Of a DNA stretch of 64,000 nt, positions 1-8,833 are shown piece after piece. The notes below the pieces were generated by a model. That model searched no databases. It was not told the origin of the DNA and saw nothing but the letters and a program-made list of their open reading frames with translations. A program made the position numbers and the translations under genes. The stretch is taken from assembly GCA_001799895.1 (NCBI GenBank), contig MGUI01000065.1, positions 62,001-126,000 of the forward strand. Reading direction: 5' to 3'. This DNA is from Elusimicrobia bacterium GWD2_63_28 (GTDB lineage: Bacteria; Elusimicrobiota; Elusimicrobia; Elusimicrobiales; UBA9959). The stretch's first letter is position 1. Each line of letters begins with the position of its first letter.

Positions 1-842
1 ACCACGGCCACCACGGCCAGCAGGGCCAATTTAAGCATGGAGCCGCTGAAGTAAAGATAGATCGCCCCGGCCACGCAGACCGGCATGCTGCCCAGGATCG
101 GGATCCAGGAGAAGATGAAGGTGGCGCCGCCGGCCAGGAAGATGCCGGGCACGCCCAGCAGCCAGAAGCCCGCCATCACCACCAGCGCCTGCGCGGCCGC
201 GGCGGCCGAGGTGGCCCACACCGTGGAGGCGGCGGTGGCGCGGAAAGAGGCGGCCAGGCGGCTTTTAAGGGCCGCATCCATGGGCACCTTGCCCGTCAGC
301 CACTTCATGAAACCCTCGCCCTCGAACAGCAGGAAAAACCAGGCCAGCAGGGAAAGTATGATCTTCAGCGCCATCTCCGGCAGGGCGGCGGCCTGCACCA
401 GGATAATAGTGCTCAGGGCGGCGCCGGCGCTCTGAGCGAATTCCAGGCCCTTGGTCTGCAGGTCGCCGGGTTTCTCTATCACCCACTGCACCGGTTTCAG
501 GGCTGTAACCGCCTCCACGGCCTGCCGTATGAACTCGGCCCCGCGCTCGTCGGCCAGGTAGGCGGCCAGCGCTATGGCCTGCTTGACGGCCGTAACGGCG
601 AAGGCGGTCAGCGGGGCTATGATGGCCAGCAGGATTATCGAGATGGAGAGCGCGGCCGCTGCCTTCGGCCCCAGGCCGCGCCTGGCCAGCATGTCGTAGA
701 GCGGCCTGCTCAGTATGGCCAGCAGTAGCCCCATGAACAGCGCGAAGAGGTAAGGCCACACCATGGCGATAAAGATGCCCAGGAACAAGGCCAGCAGCGT
801 CAGCAGAGTGAGGTTGGAAGATTTTTTAGAGGCAGAAGTCAT
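1..842 (-). CDS. AI-2E family transporter (PerM-like permease), 3' end outside window
   Basis: Reading down from the ATG at 842-840 there are 280 codons without a stop, running off the left edge, so the C-terminus is missing. The protein is strongly hydrophobic and carries the family pattern of N-terminal paired membrane helices, a soluble loop, then a GVPGIFLAGG-x-TFIFSWIPILG block typical of AI-2E/PerM permeases. The same block is seen in the second copy at 59978-61096, so the window has two paralogues near its two ends. A GGAG Shine-Dalgarno lies just before the ATG. The family exports small solutes or ions; the substrate here cannot be told. Confidence 0.85.
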   Translation of the reverse strand, partial: MTSASKKSSNLTLLTLLALFLGIFIAMVWPYLFALFMGLLLAILSRPLYDMLARRGLGPKAAAALSISIILLAIIAPLTAFAVTAVKQAIALAAYLADERGAEFIRQAVEAVTALKPVQWVIEKPGDLQTKGLEFAQSAGAALSTIILVQAAALPEMALKIILSLLAWFFLLFEGEGFMKWLTGKVPMDAALKSRLAASFRATAASTVWATSAAAAAQALVVMAGFWLLGVPGIFLAGGATFIFSWIPILGSMPVCVAGAIYLYFSGSMLKLALLAVVAV

Positions 843-921
843 TTTTTCTCCAGCGGCAAAAGGCGAAGTGAAATTTTACTATTTATTCCGCGCCCGCCGT
901 TGGGGCTGCGGGCGGCGAAAT

Positions 922-1581
922 TCAAGTTCCAATACTTCTGCCCCGCTCACGCGGGTTCAGGCCATTGGCGCTGAGGTGGCTCCAAATGTCGGCGCAGGCC
1001 TTCGCGAAGATCACTACCGGGTAGCCGTATTGCGGCCGCCCACCGCCAAGGTAGTGCACGGCAAAAGCCGCCGCCAGCAGCACCGGGCACCAGAGCATTA
1101 TCCGGGGATAGGGCTCGAAGGCGATATCGTTCAGTTTATTCCTCCACAGCTCCCTGCGAGGCCAGAAATTCTTATAGAACGAAACTCCGTGGCTGATAAA
1201 CAGCGGAACGGCGCCCAGCAACACGGTGAGATTCAGGAAAGAGCTCTTTAAAAGCGGAACCAGCGAACCTTTGGAGGGAGGAGGGGCGAAAACAGTCAGA
1301 ACCGCCACCAGGTACACGGCGAGAAAACAGCCGAAATGGAACAAATAGAACGGCAGGACGAACAGGGCGATCGGCGGGTTTACGGCGAACAGTTTCAGCA
1401 GGGTGTAAAAGCCTATGATCGCGCTTTCCAGCCAGAACACCAGCATCATGGTCAGCAGGTCCCAGCTCCAGATGAGGGAGCCTGCCAGAACCAGCAGGTT
1501 GGAAACGATTATGAAGATGACGGTAGGGAGGCGCAGGACGTAAAAGAATTTCCGCTCGTCCATCGGGGTGTTTTCAGGCAT
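922..1581 (-). CDS. DUF6498-family integral membrane protein
   Basis: A 219-residue protein with about five to six hydrophobic segments. An early FWLESAIIGFYTLLKL stretch, a following F-x-FHFGCF stretch and a late SHGVSFYKNF ... EPYPRIMLW block match my memory of DUF6498 membrane proteins, whose role is unknown. The start at 1581 lacks a clear ribosome site; an ATG six codons later (MDERKFF) is also possible. It lies 12 bp downstream of the next gene upstream (1594-2043) and is probably cotranscribed with it. Confidence 0.75.
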   Translation of the reverse strand: MPENTPMDERKFFYVLRLPTVIFIIVSNLLVLAGSLIWSWDLLTMMLVFWLESAIIGFYTLLKLFAVNPPIALFVLPFYLFHFGCFLAVYLVAVLTVFAPPPSKGSLVPLLKSSFLNLTVLLGAVPLFISHGVSFYKNFWPRRELWRNKLNDIAFEPYPRIMLWCPVLLAAAFAVHYLGGGRPQYGYPVVIFAKACADIWSHLSANGLNPRERGRSIGT

Positions 1582-1593
1582 GCAATTCAGCTT

Positions 1594-2043
1594 TCAGTAC
1601 CTTGAAAAGCCGTGCTCTGCCGAGAGCCCCGCGATAAAACCCTCGAGGGTATCGGCTTTGACTTCGTTCAGGCTTATGGAGAGGCCTTCATAGCCGCAGA
1701 AGTGGCGGTTCTTCGCTATCCAGAATTCGCCCCCGGAGGTGTAGACCAGCGCCGCCTCGAAACCAAACTCGGTATCCTGTTCGTCGAGCGACCTGGCCGC
1801 GGCCCAGGCGCCGCCGGCGAATTGCCGGGCATAGATCAGGTCAGGCCGGTAAACTGGATCTAGTTTTTCTATCTCTGCCAAAGACTTCACCGGGGACAGG
1901 ATGGCGACCGTTTCTTTTATAAATTTATGCCGCGCGTAAGCCGAACTGCCGACCAGGGAGCCCACGAGCAGGAGCAGCAGCAGGACGCCGGTTAAAAAGA
2001 TATAGCCTATTATCTTGAACGTTTTCTTCATATTCCCTGCCAT
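1594..2043 (-). CDS. Small membrane-anchored protein of unknown function
   Basis: 149 residues (145 if the MKKTFK start at 2031 is used). A basic start and one long hydrophobic segment (about residues 10-33) suggest a signal anchor with the rest outside the cytoplasm. I recognise no domain. A TATAAT -10 box on the minus strand at 2065-2060 fits a transcript start near 2053. It is the first gene of a two-gene unit with the DUF6498 protein. The reading frame is clean and codon use matches its neighbours, so it is probably real. Confidence 0.6.
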   Translation of the reverse strand: MAGNMKKTFKIIGYIFLTGVLLLLLLVGSLVGSSAYARHKFIKETVAILSPVKSLAEIEKLDPVYRPDLIYARQFAGGAWAAARSLDEQDTEFGFEAALVYTSGGEFWIAKNRHFCGYEGLSISLNEVKADTLEGFIAGLSAEHGFSRY

Positions 2044-2136
2044 TCAGTTCTGCAAATCCATTATATTTTTTAAAGGCGACGGCCGCCATTGAATTCCCGC
2101 CGGCCTTTTGGCACCAGGAAGGGCGGCTTTCGGCCC

Positions 2137-2164
2137 TTGACAATAATTCTGCCGCTGATAGACT
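2137..2164 (+). promoter_or_regulatory. Sigma70-type promoter of the amidase gene
   Basis: TTGACA at 2137-2142 and TAGACT at 2159-2164 are separated by 16 bp. The predicted start near 2171 leaves a short leader before the ATG at 2184. The same unusual -10 word (TAGACT) is found before recQ and the phosphate porin. Confidence 0.65.
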
Positions 2165-2183
2165 CTAAATAAGGCGCGAAGAT

Positions 2184-2957
2184 ATGGCAAATAGAATAAT
2201 TTTGATCCTGGCAGTCCTGGCCCTGGGCAACGCGCCCCGGGCGCAGGCCGCCGCTTTCTACGATTTGCCGGGCGCCGCCGAGTTGAGCGCGCCCCCGCCT
2301 CCTCCCGCGCAGGAGGAAAGGGCCCGCACGCGGATCTGCGTGGACCCCGGCCATCCCAACACCTTCAACTCCGCCACCAACATGGTGAACGGCACCAACG
2401 AGAACCGCATAAACTGGCAGGTGGGACAGCGCCTGGAGCGCGTCCTGAAAGAGGCGGGGTACGATGTGGTCATGACCAGGAACGCCGAACTTCACTCGGT
2501 GGAGAACAAGGACCGCGCGCGCATCTGCAACGCGGCGGGCGCCGCCCTGGTGGTGCACCTGCACTGCGAGAGCACCCCCGGCACGGGCTTCGCCCTCTAC
2601 TACCCTGACAGGCAGGGTACCTTCGATTACAAGAACGACCCGGAGAACGGCTTCCGCGGCCCTTCGGCGCAGGTGCGCGAGGACAGCCGGGCTTTTTCGG
2701 CCGTGATGTTCAACGCCATGCGCGGGGGGTTGGCCGGCACGCTGGCCGCCCAGGGCGTCTACGGCGATTCACGCACCGCGGTAGGTTCCAACCAGGGCGC
2801 GCTCACTTTTTCGATCTTTTCGGAGATACCCACGCTGACGATAGAAATGGTAGTGCTCACCAACAGGAAAGACGCCGAGTTCATCAAGGCCGCGGCCGGC
2901 CAGGAAAAGATGGCGGCCGCCATTGCCGCCGGCATCCGCCTTTACCGCGCCCCTTGA
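2184..2957 (+). CDS. N-acetylmuramoyl-L-alanine amidase (Amidase_3 family), secreted
   Basis: Predicted to cleave the amide bond between muramic acid and the stem peptide in the periplasm. Residues 1-23 form a Sec signal peptide ending AQA, followed by a proline-rich linker (about 35-42). The catalytic domain starts with ICVDPGHP (zinc ligand H57), then E73 in TNENRIN, H127 in VVHLHCES, and the catalytic glutamate E221 in LTIEMVVLTN, so all expected metal and catalytic residues are present. At 257 residues it is a lone catalytic domain without AMIN, SPOR or SH3 repeats. The S41-like peptidase gene follows 53 bp downstream on the same strand and may share the transcript. Confidence 0.88.
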   Translation: MANRIILILAVLALGNAPRAQAAAFYDLPGAAELSAPPPPPAQEERARTRICVDPGHPNTFNSATNMVNGTNENRINWQVGQRLERVLKEAGYDVVMTRNAELHSVENKDRARICNAAGAALVVHLHCESTPGTGFALYYPDRQGTFDYKNDPENGFRGPSAQVREDSRAFSAVMFNAMRGGLAGTLAAQGVYGDSRTAVGSNQGALTFSIFSEIPTLTIEMVVLTNRKDAEFIKAAAGQEKMAAAIAAGIRLYRAP

Positions 2958-3010
2958 AAACCGGCAGGCGGCATCATAATTGCTCCGTTCTTCAAAAAGG
3001 AGCAACCTGA

Positions 3011-4165
3011 ATGAATAAACTCGTATTTCCCGCGATCCTTGCGGTAATTTCCCAGAACCCCGGTGCGTGCGCGGCCTGGAGCCCCGACTTTGAAGGCCGC
3101 TTGGTTCAAGCCGCTCCGCTGACAGCCGCCTTTCAGAGCGCACCTCCGGCCCCGCCGGCCTCCCCGGGCTTTTCCGCGGCAGCCCGCGCTTTTTACCCCG
3201 AAACCCTGTCCCCGGCCGAGTTCGACGGCGGAACTGCGCGCGGGCGTGCCGCGCTGGCCCCGGATGCGCGGGCGGCGGAGTTCCTCTTTATCACCGATGA
3301 AATGAAGCGGGTCTATTCCCACCTGGAGAACAAGGAGCGCCTTTTTAGTTTCTCTTTCGAAGCCCTCAAAGCGGATTACCTGGCCAAGGTGAGCGCGGCG
3401 GCGTCCGAAACCGATTACAGGCGCCTTGTGCAGAACTTCATCTCCGCTTTCAGCGACCCGCATCTGGCCATCCGGTTCGCGCAGCCCTCTGGCGGCAAAA
3501 ACGCCGCCGAGCGCATAATCTCCAACGACGTTACCGGCGACGGTATTCTGGTCACTCGCATAGAGCGCCTCTACGGCACGCCGCAGGAACTGGAGCAGTT
3601 GAGCGCCGGCCTGGATGAAAGCCTCACCCTCGCCAAAACGGCCAGGGCGCTGGTAGTGGACATGCGCGGCAACCCCGGCGGCAACGACGCTTACGGCCGC
3701 TACTTCATCTCGCGGCTGGTCGCCCATTTCATCCCCACCGGCAAAACCACGGTCAAGATATCCAGGGAGACCATAGAGCGCTACGGCAGCCGCCTGCAGG
3801 AAGACCCGGCGCGCCCCGGCTGGGGCACCTGGTGGGAAGGCGGGGTGGAGCCGCAGACGGAAGAATCATTCAAGGGCCCTCTCGCGCTGCTGATCGACGG
3901 CGGCTGCGTCAGTTCCTGCGAAGGAACTGCGGTGATGTTCAAGTTCAGCGGCGCAGCCAGGCTTTACGGGGCCGCCACCATGGGCAGCAGCGGCTATCCC
4001 GCGATAATAGAGCTGCCCGGCGGCAGGGGCCAGGTCTATATCCCTACCTGGATTCGCATCATGCCGGATGGCAACCCTATCGAGGACCACGGCGTTTACC
4101 CCGATGTGGAGACCGACCCGGCCCAGGCGCTGGAAAGAGCGCTGGCCGACATCCGCGCCGAATAA
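3011..4165 (+). CDS. S41-family (tail-specific/CtpA-like) peptidase, secreted
   Basis: 384 residues. It starts after a good AAGGAG ribosome site. An N-terminal hydrophobic segment suggests export. The C-terminal half has the S41 core: ALVVDMRGNPGGN (about 213-225), DGGCVSSCEGTAVMF (about 297-310) with the nucleophile probably S302 and an E304 as in tricorn-like S41 enzymes, then GSSGYP and a final DGVYPDVE-type strand (here HGVYPDVETD). I see no PDZ domain, so it resembles the PDZ-less S41 group. Being next to an amidase suggests a role in envelope turnover, which is inference. Confidence 0.8.
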   Translation: MNKLVFPAILAVISQNPGACAAWSPDFEGRLVQAAPLTAAFQSAPPAPPASPGFSAAARAFYPETLSPAEFDGGTARGRAALAPDARAAEFLFITDEMKRVYSHLENKERLFSFSFEALKADYLAKVSAAASETDYRRLVQNFISAFSDPHLAIRFAQPSGGKNAAERIISNDVTGDGILVTRIERLYGTPQELEQLSAGLDESLTLAKTARALVVDMRGNPGGNDAYGRYFISRLVAHFIPTGKTTVKISRETIERYGSRLQEDPARPGWGTWWEGGVEPQTEESFKGPLALLIDGGCVSSCEGTAVMFKFSGAARLYGAATMGSSGYPAIIELPGGRGQVYIPTWIRIMPDGNPIEDHGVYPDVETDPAQALERALADIRAE

Positions 4166-4180
4166 GGGGAAGCCTGTAAA

Positions 4181-4212
4181 AGAAAGGGGCCGCTTCGGGC
4201 GGCCTCTTTTTT
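4181..4212. terminator. Intrinsic terminator between S41 peptidase and recQ
   Basis: A G+C-rich stem (AGGGGCCGC pairing with GCGGCCTCT, one G-T pair) with a TTCGG loop is followed on the plus strand by a run of six T. It ends the amidase/peptidase transcript; the convergent recQ stops at 4228, so it may also serve the minus strand less efficiently. Confidence 0.8.
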
Positions 4213-4227
4213 GTTTATCACCCGGCG

Positions 4228-6069
4228 CTATTGCGTGTCGGGGAGCTTGCCGGCCACCACCTCGAGCAGCAGTTTGCCGTATTTCTGCACGCGCTTCTCG
4301 CCCATGCCTTTTATTTCCAGCAGCGCCTCCGGGGTGGCGGGCCTGGCGGCGGCTATCTCCACCAGCGTGGCGTCCTGGCAGATGACATAGGGCGGGATGC
4401 CGGCCTTGTCGGCCAGCGCGCGCCGCAGGGCGCGCAGCCGGTCGAAGAGCGCCTCGTCGTTAGCGGTAAAATCAGCTGAGACCGTCTTGAGCGCCTTGGG
4501 TTTCTTCTTTCCCTTGGCGGGCTGGGCGGGCAGGCCTAGCTTCACCGTACCCTTGTCCTGGCAAAGCGCGCGGCCTTCCACCGTGATGCGCAGCAGCGGG
4601 TACTCGCTGTCCTCGGTGACTTCCAGGAAGTCCTGCACTATCAGCTGGTCTATCCAGGAGCGCACGGCGGGTTCCCCGGCCTCTTTGAGCAGGCCGAAAA
4701 CTTTCAGCTGGTCGTGGCCGTTGGCGGTCATGCGGTCGTTGGGGCGGCCCAGCAGCAGGTTGACCACGTAGCCGGTGCCGTAGCGGCCCTCCGAGCGCCA
4801 GGCGGCGCTTAAGACCTTCTTGGCGGTGAGCAGCGCTTCGTCGTCGGACAGGCCCTTGGTCTCGCCCAGGCAGACGTCGCAGGCGCCGCAGCCTTCTTCC
4901 GCGCGGCCCTCCGGCGGGTAGGGCGCGCTGAAATGCGAGGCCAGCAGGCCGTGCCTGCACACCGGGGCCGAAGCGTAGCGGCCGATGTCGCGCAGCTGCT
5001 TCTCCAGCGCGCGCAGGCGCTCCGGGGACAGCGTAAAATCCTTCTTGGCCAGCCAGCGGTGCGTGGCCAGGTCCGAAGCTGAGAACAGCAGGGTGCACTC
5101 GGCCGGCGCGCCGTCGCGGCCGGCGCGGCCGCTCTCCTGCTGGTAATGCTCCACCGAGCGCGGGGTATTGGCGTGGATGACGTAGCGCACGTTGGAGCGG
5201 TCTATGCCCATGCCGAAGGCGATGGTGGCCACTATCACGTCGAGCCGCTCGTTGACGAAATCGTGCTGGGCCTGCTGGCGTTCGGTGGCGCCCAGGCCCG
5301 CGTGGTACGGCGCGCAGGAGACGCCCTCTTGTTTCAGTTTGGCGGCCAGCCGCTCCACGTCCTTGCGGGTCTGGGCGTATACTATGCCGCCCTCGCCGGG
5401 GTGGCGGCGCACGGCCTCGAGCACCTGCTTTATCTGGTCGCGGCGAGGGAAGGCGCGGTAAATCAGGTTGGGGCGGTCGGGGTGCCCGACGAGTATGGCC
5501 GGCGAGCGCAGGCCGAGGCGCTCCAGGATGTCCTGGCGCACTGCGGGCGTGGCGGTGGCGGTGAGCGCCATGCGCGCGGCCTTGGGGAAATGGTCCAGCG
5601 CCTCGGTGAGCTTGCGGTACTCGGGGCGGAACTCGTGGCCCCAGTGAGACACGCAGTGGGCCTCGTCCACGGCGGCGAGAATGAGCCGCGGGGCGATGGC
5701 CTCGTAGAGGTCGCCTGTGAGCAGCCGCTCGGGGCTGACATAGAGCAGTTCGGTCTTGCCGGAATTCAGGTTGGCGTAGGCCTCGCGCTTGGGGCCAACT
5801 TTTAAATTGGAATGTAAGGCGTCGGCGGCCAGCCCCGCCTCGCGCGCGGCGGCCACCTGGTCGTCCATCAGCGCTATCAGCGGCGACACCACCAGCACCA
5901 GCCCCGGCCCCGCCACGCAGGGCAGCTGGTAGCACAGGCTCTTGCCGCCGCCGGTGGGCAGCACCACCAGCGAGTCGCGCCCCGCCAGCGCGGCCTCTAT
6001 GGCCTCGCGCTGCAGCGGCTTGAAGGCGTCGTAGCCCCAGCGCTTCTTCAGGATCTCCAGTGGTTGCAT
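4228..6069 (-). CDS. recQ: ATP-dependent DNA helicase RecQ
   Basis: A 3'-5' DNA helicase of recombination and fork repair. Walker A is TGGGKSLCYQLP, motif II is the DEAH box in AVDEAHCVSHWGHEFRP, and motif VI is HYQQESGRAGRDG. A zinc-binding RecQ-C-terminal region has Cys residues in VCRHG...CGACDVCLG, and an HRDC domain lies at the C-terminus (PPYVICQDATLVEIAA ... MGEKRVQKYG). Full length for a RecQ. The ATG at 6069 is preferred over an upstream alternative at 6099, because a TAGACT -10 box ends 7 nt before it and the upstream start would lie inside the promoter. Confidence 0.95.
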   Translation of the reverse strand: MQPLEILKKRWGYDAFKPLQREAIEAALAGRDSLVVLPTGGGKSLCYQLPCVAGPGLVLVVSPLIALMDDQVAAAREAGLAADALHSNLKVGPKREAYANLNSGKTELLYVSPERLLTGDLYEAIAPRLILAAVDEAHCVSHWGHEFRPEYRKLTEALDHFPKAARMALTATATPAVRQDILERLGLRSPAILVGHPDRPNLIYRAFPRRDQIKQVLEAVRRHPGEGGIVYAQTRKDVERLAAKLKQEGVSCAPYHAGLGATERQQAQHDFVNERLDVIVATIAFGMGIDRSNVRYVIHANTPRSVEHYQQESGRAGRDGAPAECTLLFSASDLATHRWLAKKDFTLSPERLRALEKQLRDIGRYASAPVCRHGLLASHFSAPYPPEGRAEEGCGACDVCLGETKGLSDDEALLTAKKVLSAAWRSEGRYGTGYVVNLLLGRPNDRMTANGHDQLKVFGLLKEAGEPAVRSWIDQLIVQDFLEVTEDSEYPLLRITVEGRALCQDKGTVKLGLPAQPAKGKKKPKALKTVSADFTANDEALFDRLRALRRALADKAGIPPYVICQDATLVEIAAARPATPEALLEIKGMGEKRVQKYGKLLLEVVAGKLPDTQ

Positions 6070-6076
6070 CACAGAT

Positions 6077-6110
6077 AGTCTAGCACACAAACCCGACAAG
6101 GGCGTGTCGG
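6077..6110 (-). promoter_or_regulatory. recQ promoter with CCGACA-N6-TGTCGG palindrome
   Basis: On the minus strand a palindrome CCGACA-CGCCCT-TGTCGG (6110-6093) is followed after 10 nt by TAGACT (6082-6077), and 7 nt later by the recQ ATG. The same palindrome, spacing and -10 region occur at 17002-17035 on the plus strand, so this is a shared promoter/operator module and not chance. The factor is unknown; a repair-type repressor is one guess because recQ follows. Confidence 0.6.
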
Positions 6111-6118
6111 CGGAATAA

Positions 6119-6144
6119 TTAGGAATTAGGAATCAACGTCCCCT
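6119..6144. repeat. Solo arm of the GGGGACGTTGAT palindromic element
   Basis: These 26 bases are identical to the right arm of the inverted repeat at 43805-43888 (TTAGGAATTAGGAATCAACG then TCCCCT), but the matching left arm is absent. It sits between the tldE stop (6150-6148) and the recQ promoter. It may be a decayed or single-arm member of a dispersed repeat family. Confidence 0.8.
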
Positions 6145-6147
6145 ATC

Positions 6148-7443
6148 CTACTTCCCCGACACGGTGACGCCGCCGAAGGAGACCCACGGCAGGTGCGAGT
6201 TGCCGAAATGCACCCGCTCCTTGCTGATGCCTTTTATGTTCAGCAGCATCTTCGGGATATTGCAGGAGATCATGGTCTCGCTGACGGGGTACAGGATCTT
6301 GCCGTCCTCCACGTAGTAGCTGTTCTTGGCCACGCCGGAGAAATCCCCGCCGTCGGTGGGGTTATTGCCGGAGACGCGCGTGACCAGCAGGCCCTTCTTT
6401 ATGGGCGCGGCCAGCTCGGCCAGCGTCTTGTCTCCGGGCTCTATCGCCTCGCAGTCGAAGGCGTTGGAGACGCGCGGCAGGCCGGTCTTGTTGGCCCCGT
6501 ACTGGCTGAGCACGAAGTTCTTCAGGATGCCGTCCTCTATGACGGTCAGGTTCTCGGCGGCGAAGCCGTCCGGGGTGATGTCGTAGCCGGCGGCCATGTC
6601 CGGCGAGACCGGCAGCGAGCGCAGGGTGAAGCCGGGCGAGGCGATGCGCTGGCCCAGCTTGTCCTTGTACGGGCTGGAGCCGGAGATCAGCGCGGCGTCG
6701 CGCAGGGACATCATGTTCAGGTACATCAGGAACGTGCCCAGGCAGTGCGGCGTGACGATGATCTCGCCCTCGAACTTGCCGGCCAGCGGCCTGGGGTCCA
6801 GCTGCTCGGCTGACTGGCGGAACAGCTCGTCGGCCAGGGACAGCTCGGCTATTTCCTTTTCCAGCCCGGGGGCGGCGAACATGGAATAGTTGAACGAGGA
6901 GATCTTCTGCCCGTCCTGGGAAGAGAAGAAGACGAACCCGTCGTAGCAGCCCGAAGAGGAGGTGAAATCCACGCCGTTGGAATTGACGAAGCGCTCGGTC
7001 TTGCGCGTGAAGTTCAGGATCGTCTGGCGCAGGTTCAGCTTCGGGTGCCTGGCCTTGATATGCGCCAGCAGCGACGAGAGCCGGTCGTACATCAGGTCCA
7101 GGTCGGGGGCGGCGGGGCCGCGGTCAAAGGTCTGCGGCGGCTGCGCCGGGGAAATGTCGTAGGCGGGGTCGGCCGGGGACGCGGCGGCGTTGCCGACGGC
7201 GTCGGCGGCGGCGCGCGCTATCTCCTCGGGAGAGCCGCCGTTCAGCGAGGCGCTGCCGCGGCGCCCGCCGGTGATGGCGGTGAAGCGGATGCCGGTATCG
7301 TAGCCGGTGCGGACCAGCGACAGTTTGCCCGAATCCACGTTAAACTCGTGCTTCTCGGTGCTGGTCAGCGCGCACTGCGCCTTCTCGGCGCCGGCCTTCT
7401 TCAGCGACTCCAGGCAGAACCAGATTTTTTCCCTGTCGTCCAT
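6148..7443 (-). CDS. TldE/PmbA-type subunit of the TldD/TldE metalloprotease
   Basis: 431 residues of the TldD/PmbA (U62) family without an HExxxH motif, as expected for the non-catalytic TldE partner. Family blocks seen are the GGRRGSASLNGG region near residue 50-60, the central ITPDGFAAENLTVIEDGILKNF stretch, and SGNNPTDGGDFSGVAKNSYYVEDGKI near the end. Its ATG follows the tldD stop with a single base between, so the two are coexpressed and probably form the cytosolic heterodimer that degrades unfolded peptides. No signal peptide. Confidence 0.85.
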   Translation of the reverse strand: MDDREKIWFCLESLKKAGAEKAQCALTSTEKHEFNVDSGKLSLVRTGYDTGIRFTAITGGRRGSASLNGGSPEEIARAAADAVGNAAASPADPAYDISPAQPPQTFDRGPAAPDLDLMYDRLSSLLAHIKARHPKLNLRQTILNFTRKTERFVNSNGVDFTSSSGCYDGFVFFSSQDGQKISSFNYSMFAAPGLEKEIAELSLADELFRQSAEQLDPRPLAGKFEGEIIVTPHCLGTFLMYLNMMSLRDAALISGSSPYKDKLGQRIASPGFTLRSLPVSPDMAAGYDITPDGFAAENLTVIEDGILKNFVLSQYGANKTGLPRVSNAFDCEAIEPGDKTLAELAAPIKKGLLVTRVSGNNPTDGGDFSGVAKNSYYVEDGKILYPVSETMISCNIPKMLLNIKGISKERVHFGNSHLPWVSFGGVTVSGK

Positions 7444-7444
7444 T

Positions 7445-8824
7445 TCAGCGCCCTCCTATGTTCATCAGGCATTTGACGGCCGGGCCGCCCATGGCGGCCG
7501 GGATGCTCTGCTTCTTGCCGCACATCCCCAGCGCGGACCAGTTCATGTCGGCGGAAAGCATGGTGACGGTCTTGAGCACGTCGAAGGCCAGGCCCGACAC
7601 CGTGGCGCCGCGCAGCGGGCGCGCCAGCTTGCCGCCCTTGATCTCGTAGCCGCCCTTCACGCCGAAGGTGAATTCGCTGGTGCTGTCGGCCTGGCCGTTG
7701 GTCCAGCCGGCCAGGTAATACCCGTCCTGCACCGACGCGATCATGTCTTCCAGCTTGTCCTTGCCCGGCAGGATGGCCGTGTTGCGCATGCGGATCAGCG
7801 GCTCGTCGGAGAACTGCGAGGCGCGCGCGTTGCCGGTGGGCGCCGCGCCGAATTCCAAAGCCGACTCGCGGTTGTGCATGTAGGAGGTCAGCACGCCGTC
7901 TTTGATGATCTCGGCGTCCCGGGCCTCCACGCCCTCGTCGTCTATGCGGATGGGGATATGGCAGGGCTTGCCCAGCGCGGTGTGGGCGAAGTCGGTCAGG
8001 TTCACCATGGGCGCGGCCACCTGCTGCCCCATCAGCTGCCCGGCTATGGAGCCGCCCTGCACCAGGTCGGCCTCGGTGGTGTGGCCCACGGCCTCGTGCG
8101 CCAGGATGCCGGCCAGGCTGGCGTCGAGGATGCATTCCTTGCGGCCGGCCTCGGGGTAGACGCCCGAAGCTTTAAGCATCAGCGCCTCGTATATCGAGTC
8201 GATCCACGGGAACAGGTCGGCGGGCCGGCTGAAGATGTCTTCGAACTGTCCCACGCTGCAGACGTCGGAGCCGTGGTTTACGGTCTCGCCGTCCTTCAGC
8301 GTGAACATGGAGACCATCAGGGCCGTGCGCGGCGTCAGCGAATAGCAGGACGAGCCGTAGGAGTTCAGGTAGGCCTTCTCCATGTCCAGGTTATTGATGG
8401 AGACCCTGCGCCCCGACAACCCCTTGTACTTCGAGTCGATGTAAGCGTCCGCCTCGCGCGCGAACTCTACCAGCTCTTTCTGCGACAGGCGCGGCTTTTG
8501 GGTGGACAGGTCGTAGCTGCCCTCCGCCTTAGAGGCCGGCAGCTGCGGCAGGCCGCGCTTCAGGCGGGAGTCCAGGAAGTCCGCGTTCCTGAAGGCCGCG
8601 GCCAGCGCCTTCTTGACGGCGGCGGCGTCGCAGCCGGGCGCCGAGGCGAAGCCCCAGGCCCCGTTGCGGCAGGCGCGCGCCGAGATGCCCCTGGCGAAGC
8701 GGCTTTCGTTCATCACCAGGTTGCCCTTCATCAGGGACAGGTTGGTGTGGCGGTTCTCCTGCAGGCGCAGCTCACTGTAGCCGGAAAGGAGCCCGGCGTA
8801 TTCCTTAAGGTTGTTTTTTATCAT
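7445..8824 (-). CDS. tldD: TldD-type metalloprotease, catalytic subunit
   Basis: 459 residues. The zinc motif HEAVGH (H243, E244, H248) lies in ILAHEAVGHTTEADLVQGG, the hallmark of catalytic TldD. Downstream IDDEGVEARDAEIIKDGVLTSYMHN and the C-terminal GLAFDVLKTVTMLSADM blocks are also typical. Cytosolic, no signal peptide. It partners with the TldE gene directly downstream; in Enterobacteria this pair matures peptide antibiotics and degrades CcdA. A second, exported pair is encoded at 13567-16930. Confidence 0.9.
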   Translation of the reverse strand: MIKNNLKEYAGLLSGYSELRLQENRHTNLSLMKGNLVMNESRFARGISARACRNGAWGFASAPGCDAAAVKKALAAAFRNADFLDSRLKRGLPQLPASKAEGSYDLSTQKPRLSQKELVEFAREADAYIDSKYKGLSGRRVSINNLDMEKAYLNSYGSSCYSLTPRTALMVSMFTLKDGETVNHGSDVCSVGQFEDIFSRPADLFPWIDSIYEALMLKASGVYPEAGRKECILDASLAGILAHEAVGHTTEADLVQGGSIAGQLMGQQVAAPMVNLTDFAHTALGKPCHIPIRIDDEGVEARDAEIIKDGVLTSYMHNRESALEFGAAPTGNARASQFSDEPLIRMRNTAILPGKDKLEDMIASVQDGYYLAGWTNGQADSTSEFTFGVKGGYEIKGGKLARPLRGATVSGLAFDVLKTVTMLSADMNWSALGMCGKKQSIPAAMGGPAVKCLMNIGGR

Positions 8825-8833
8825 AAGAGTCCT

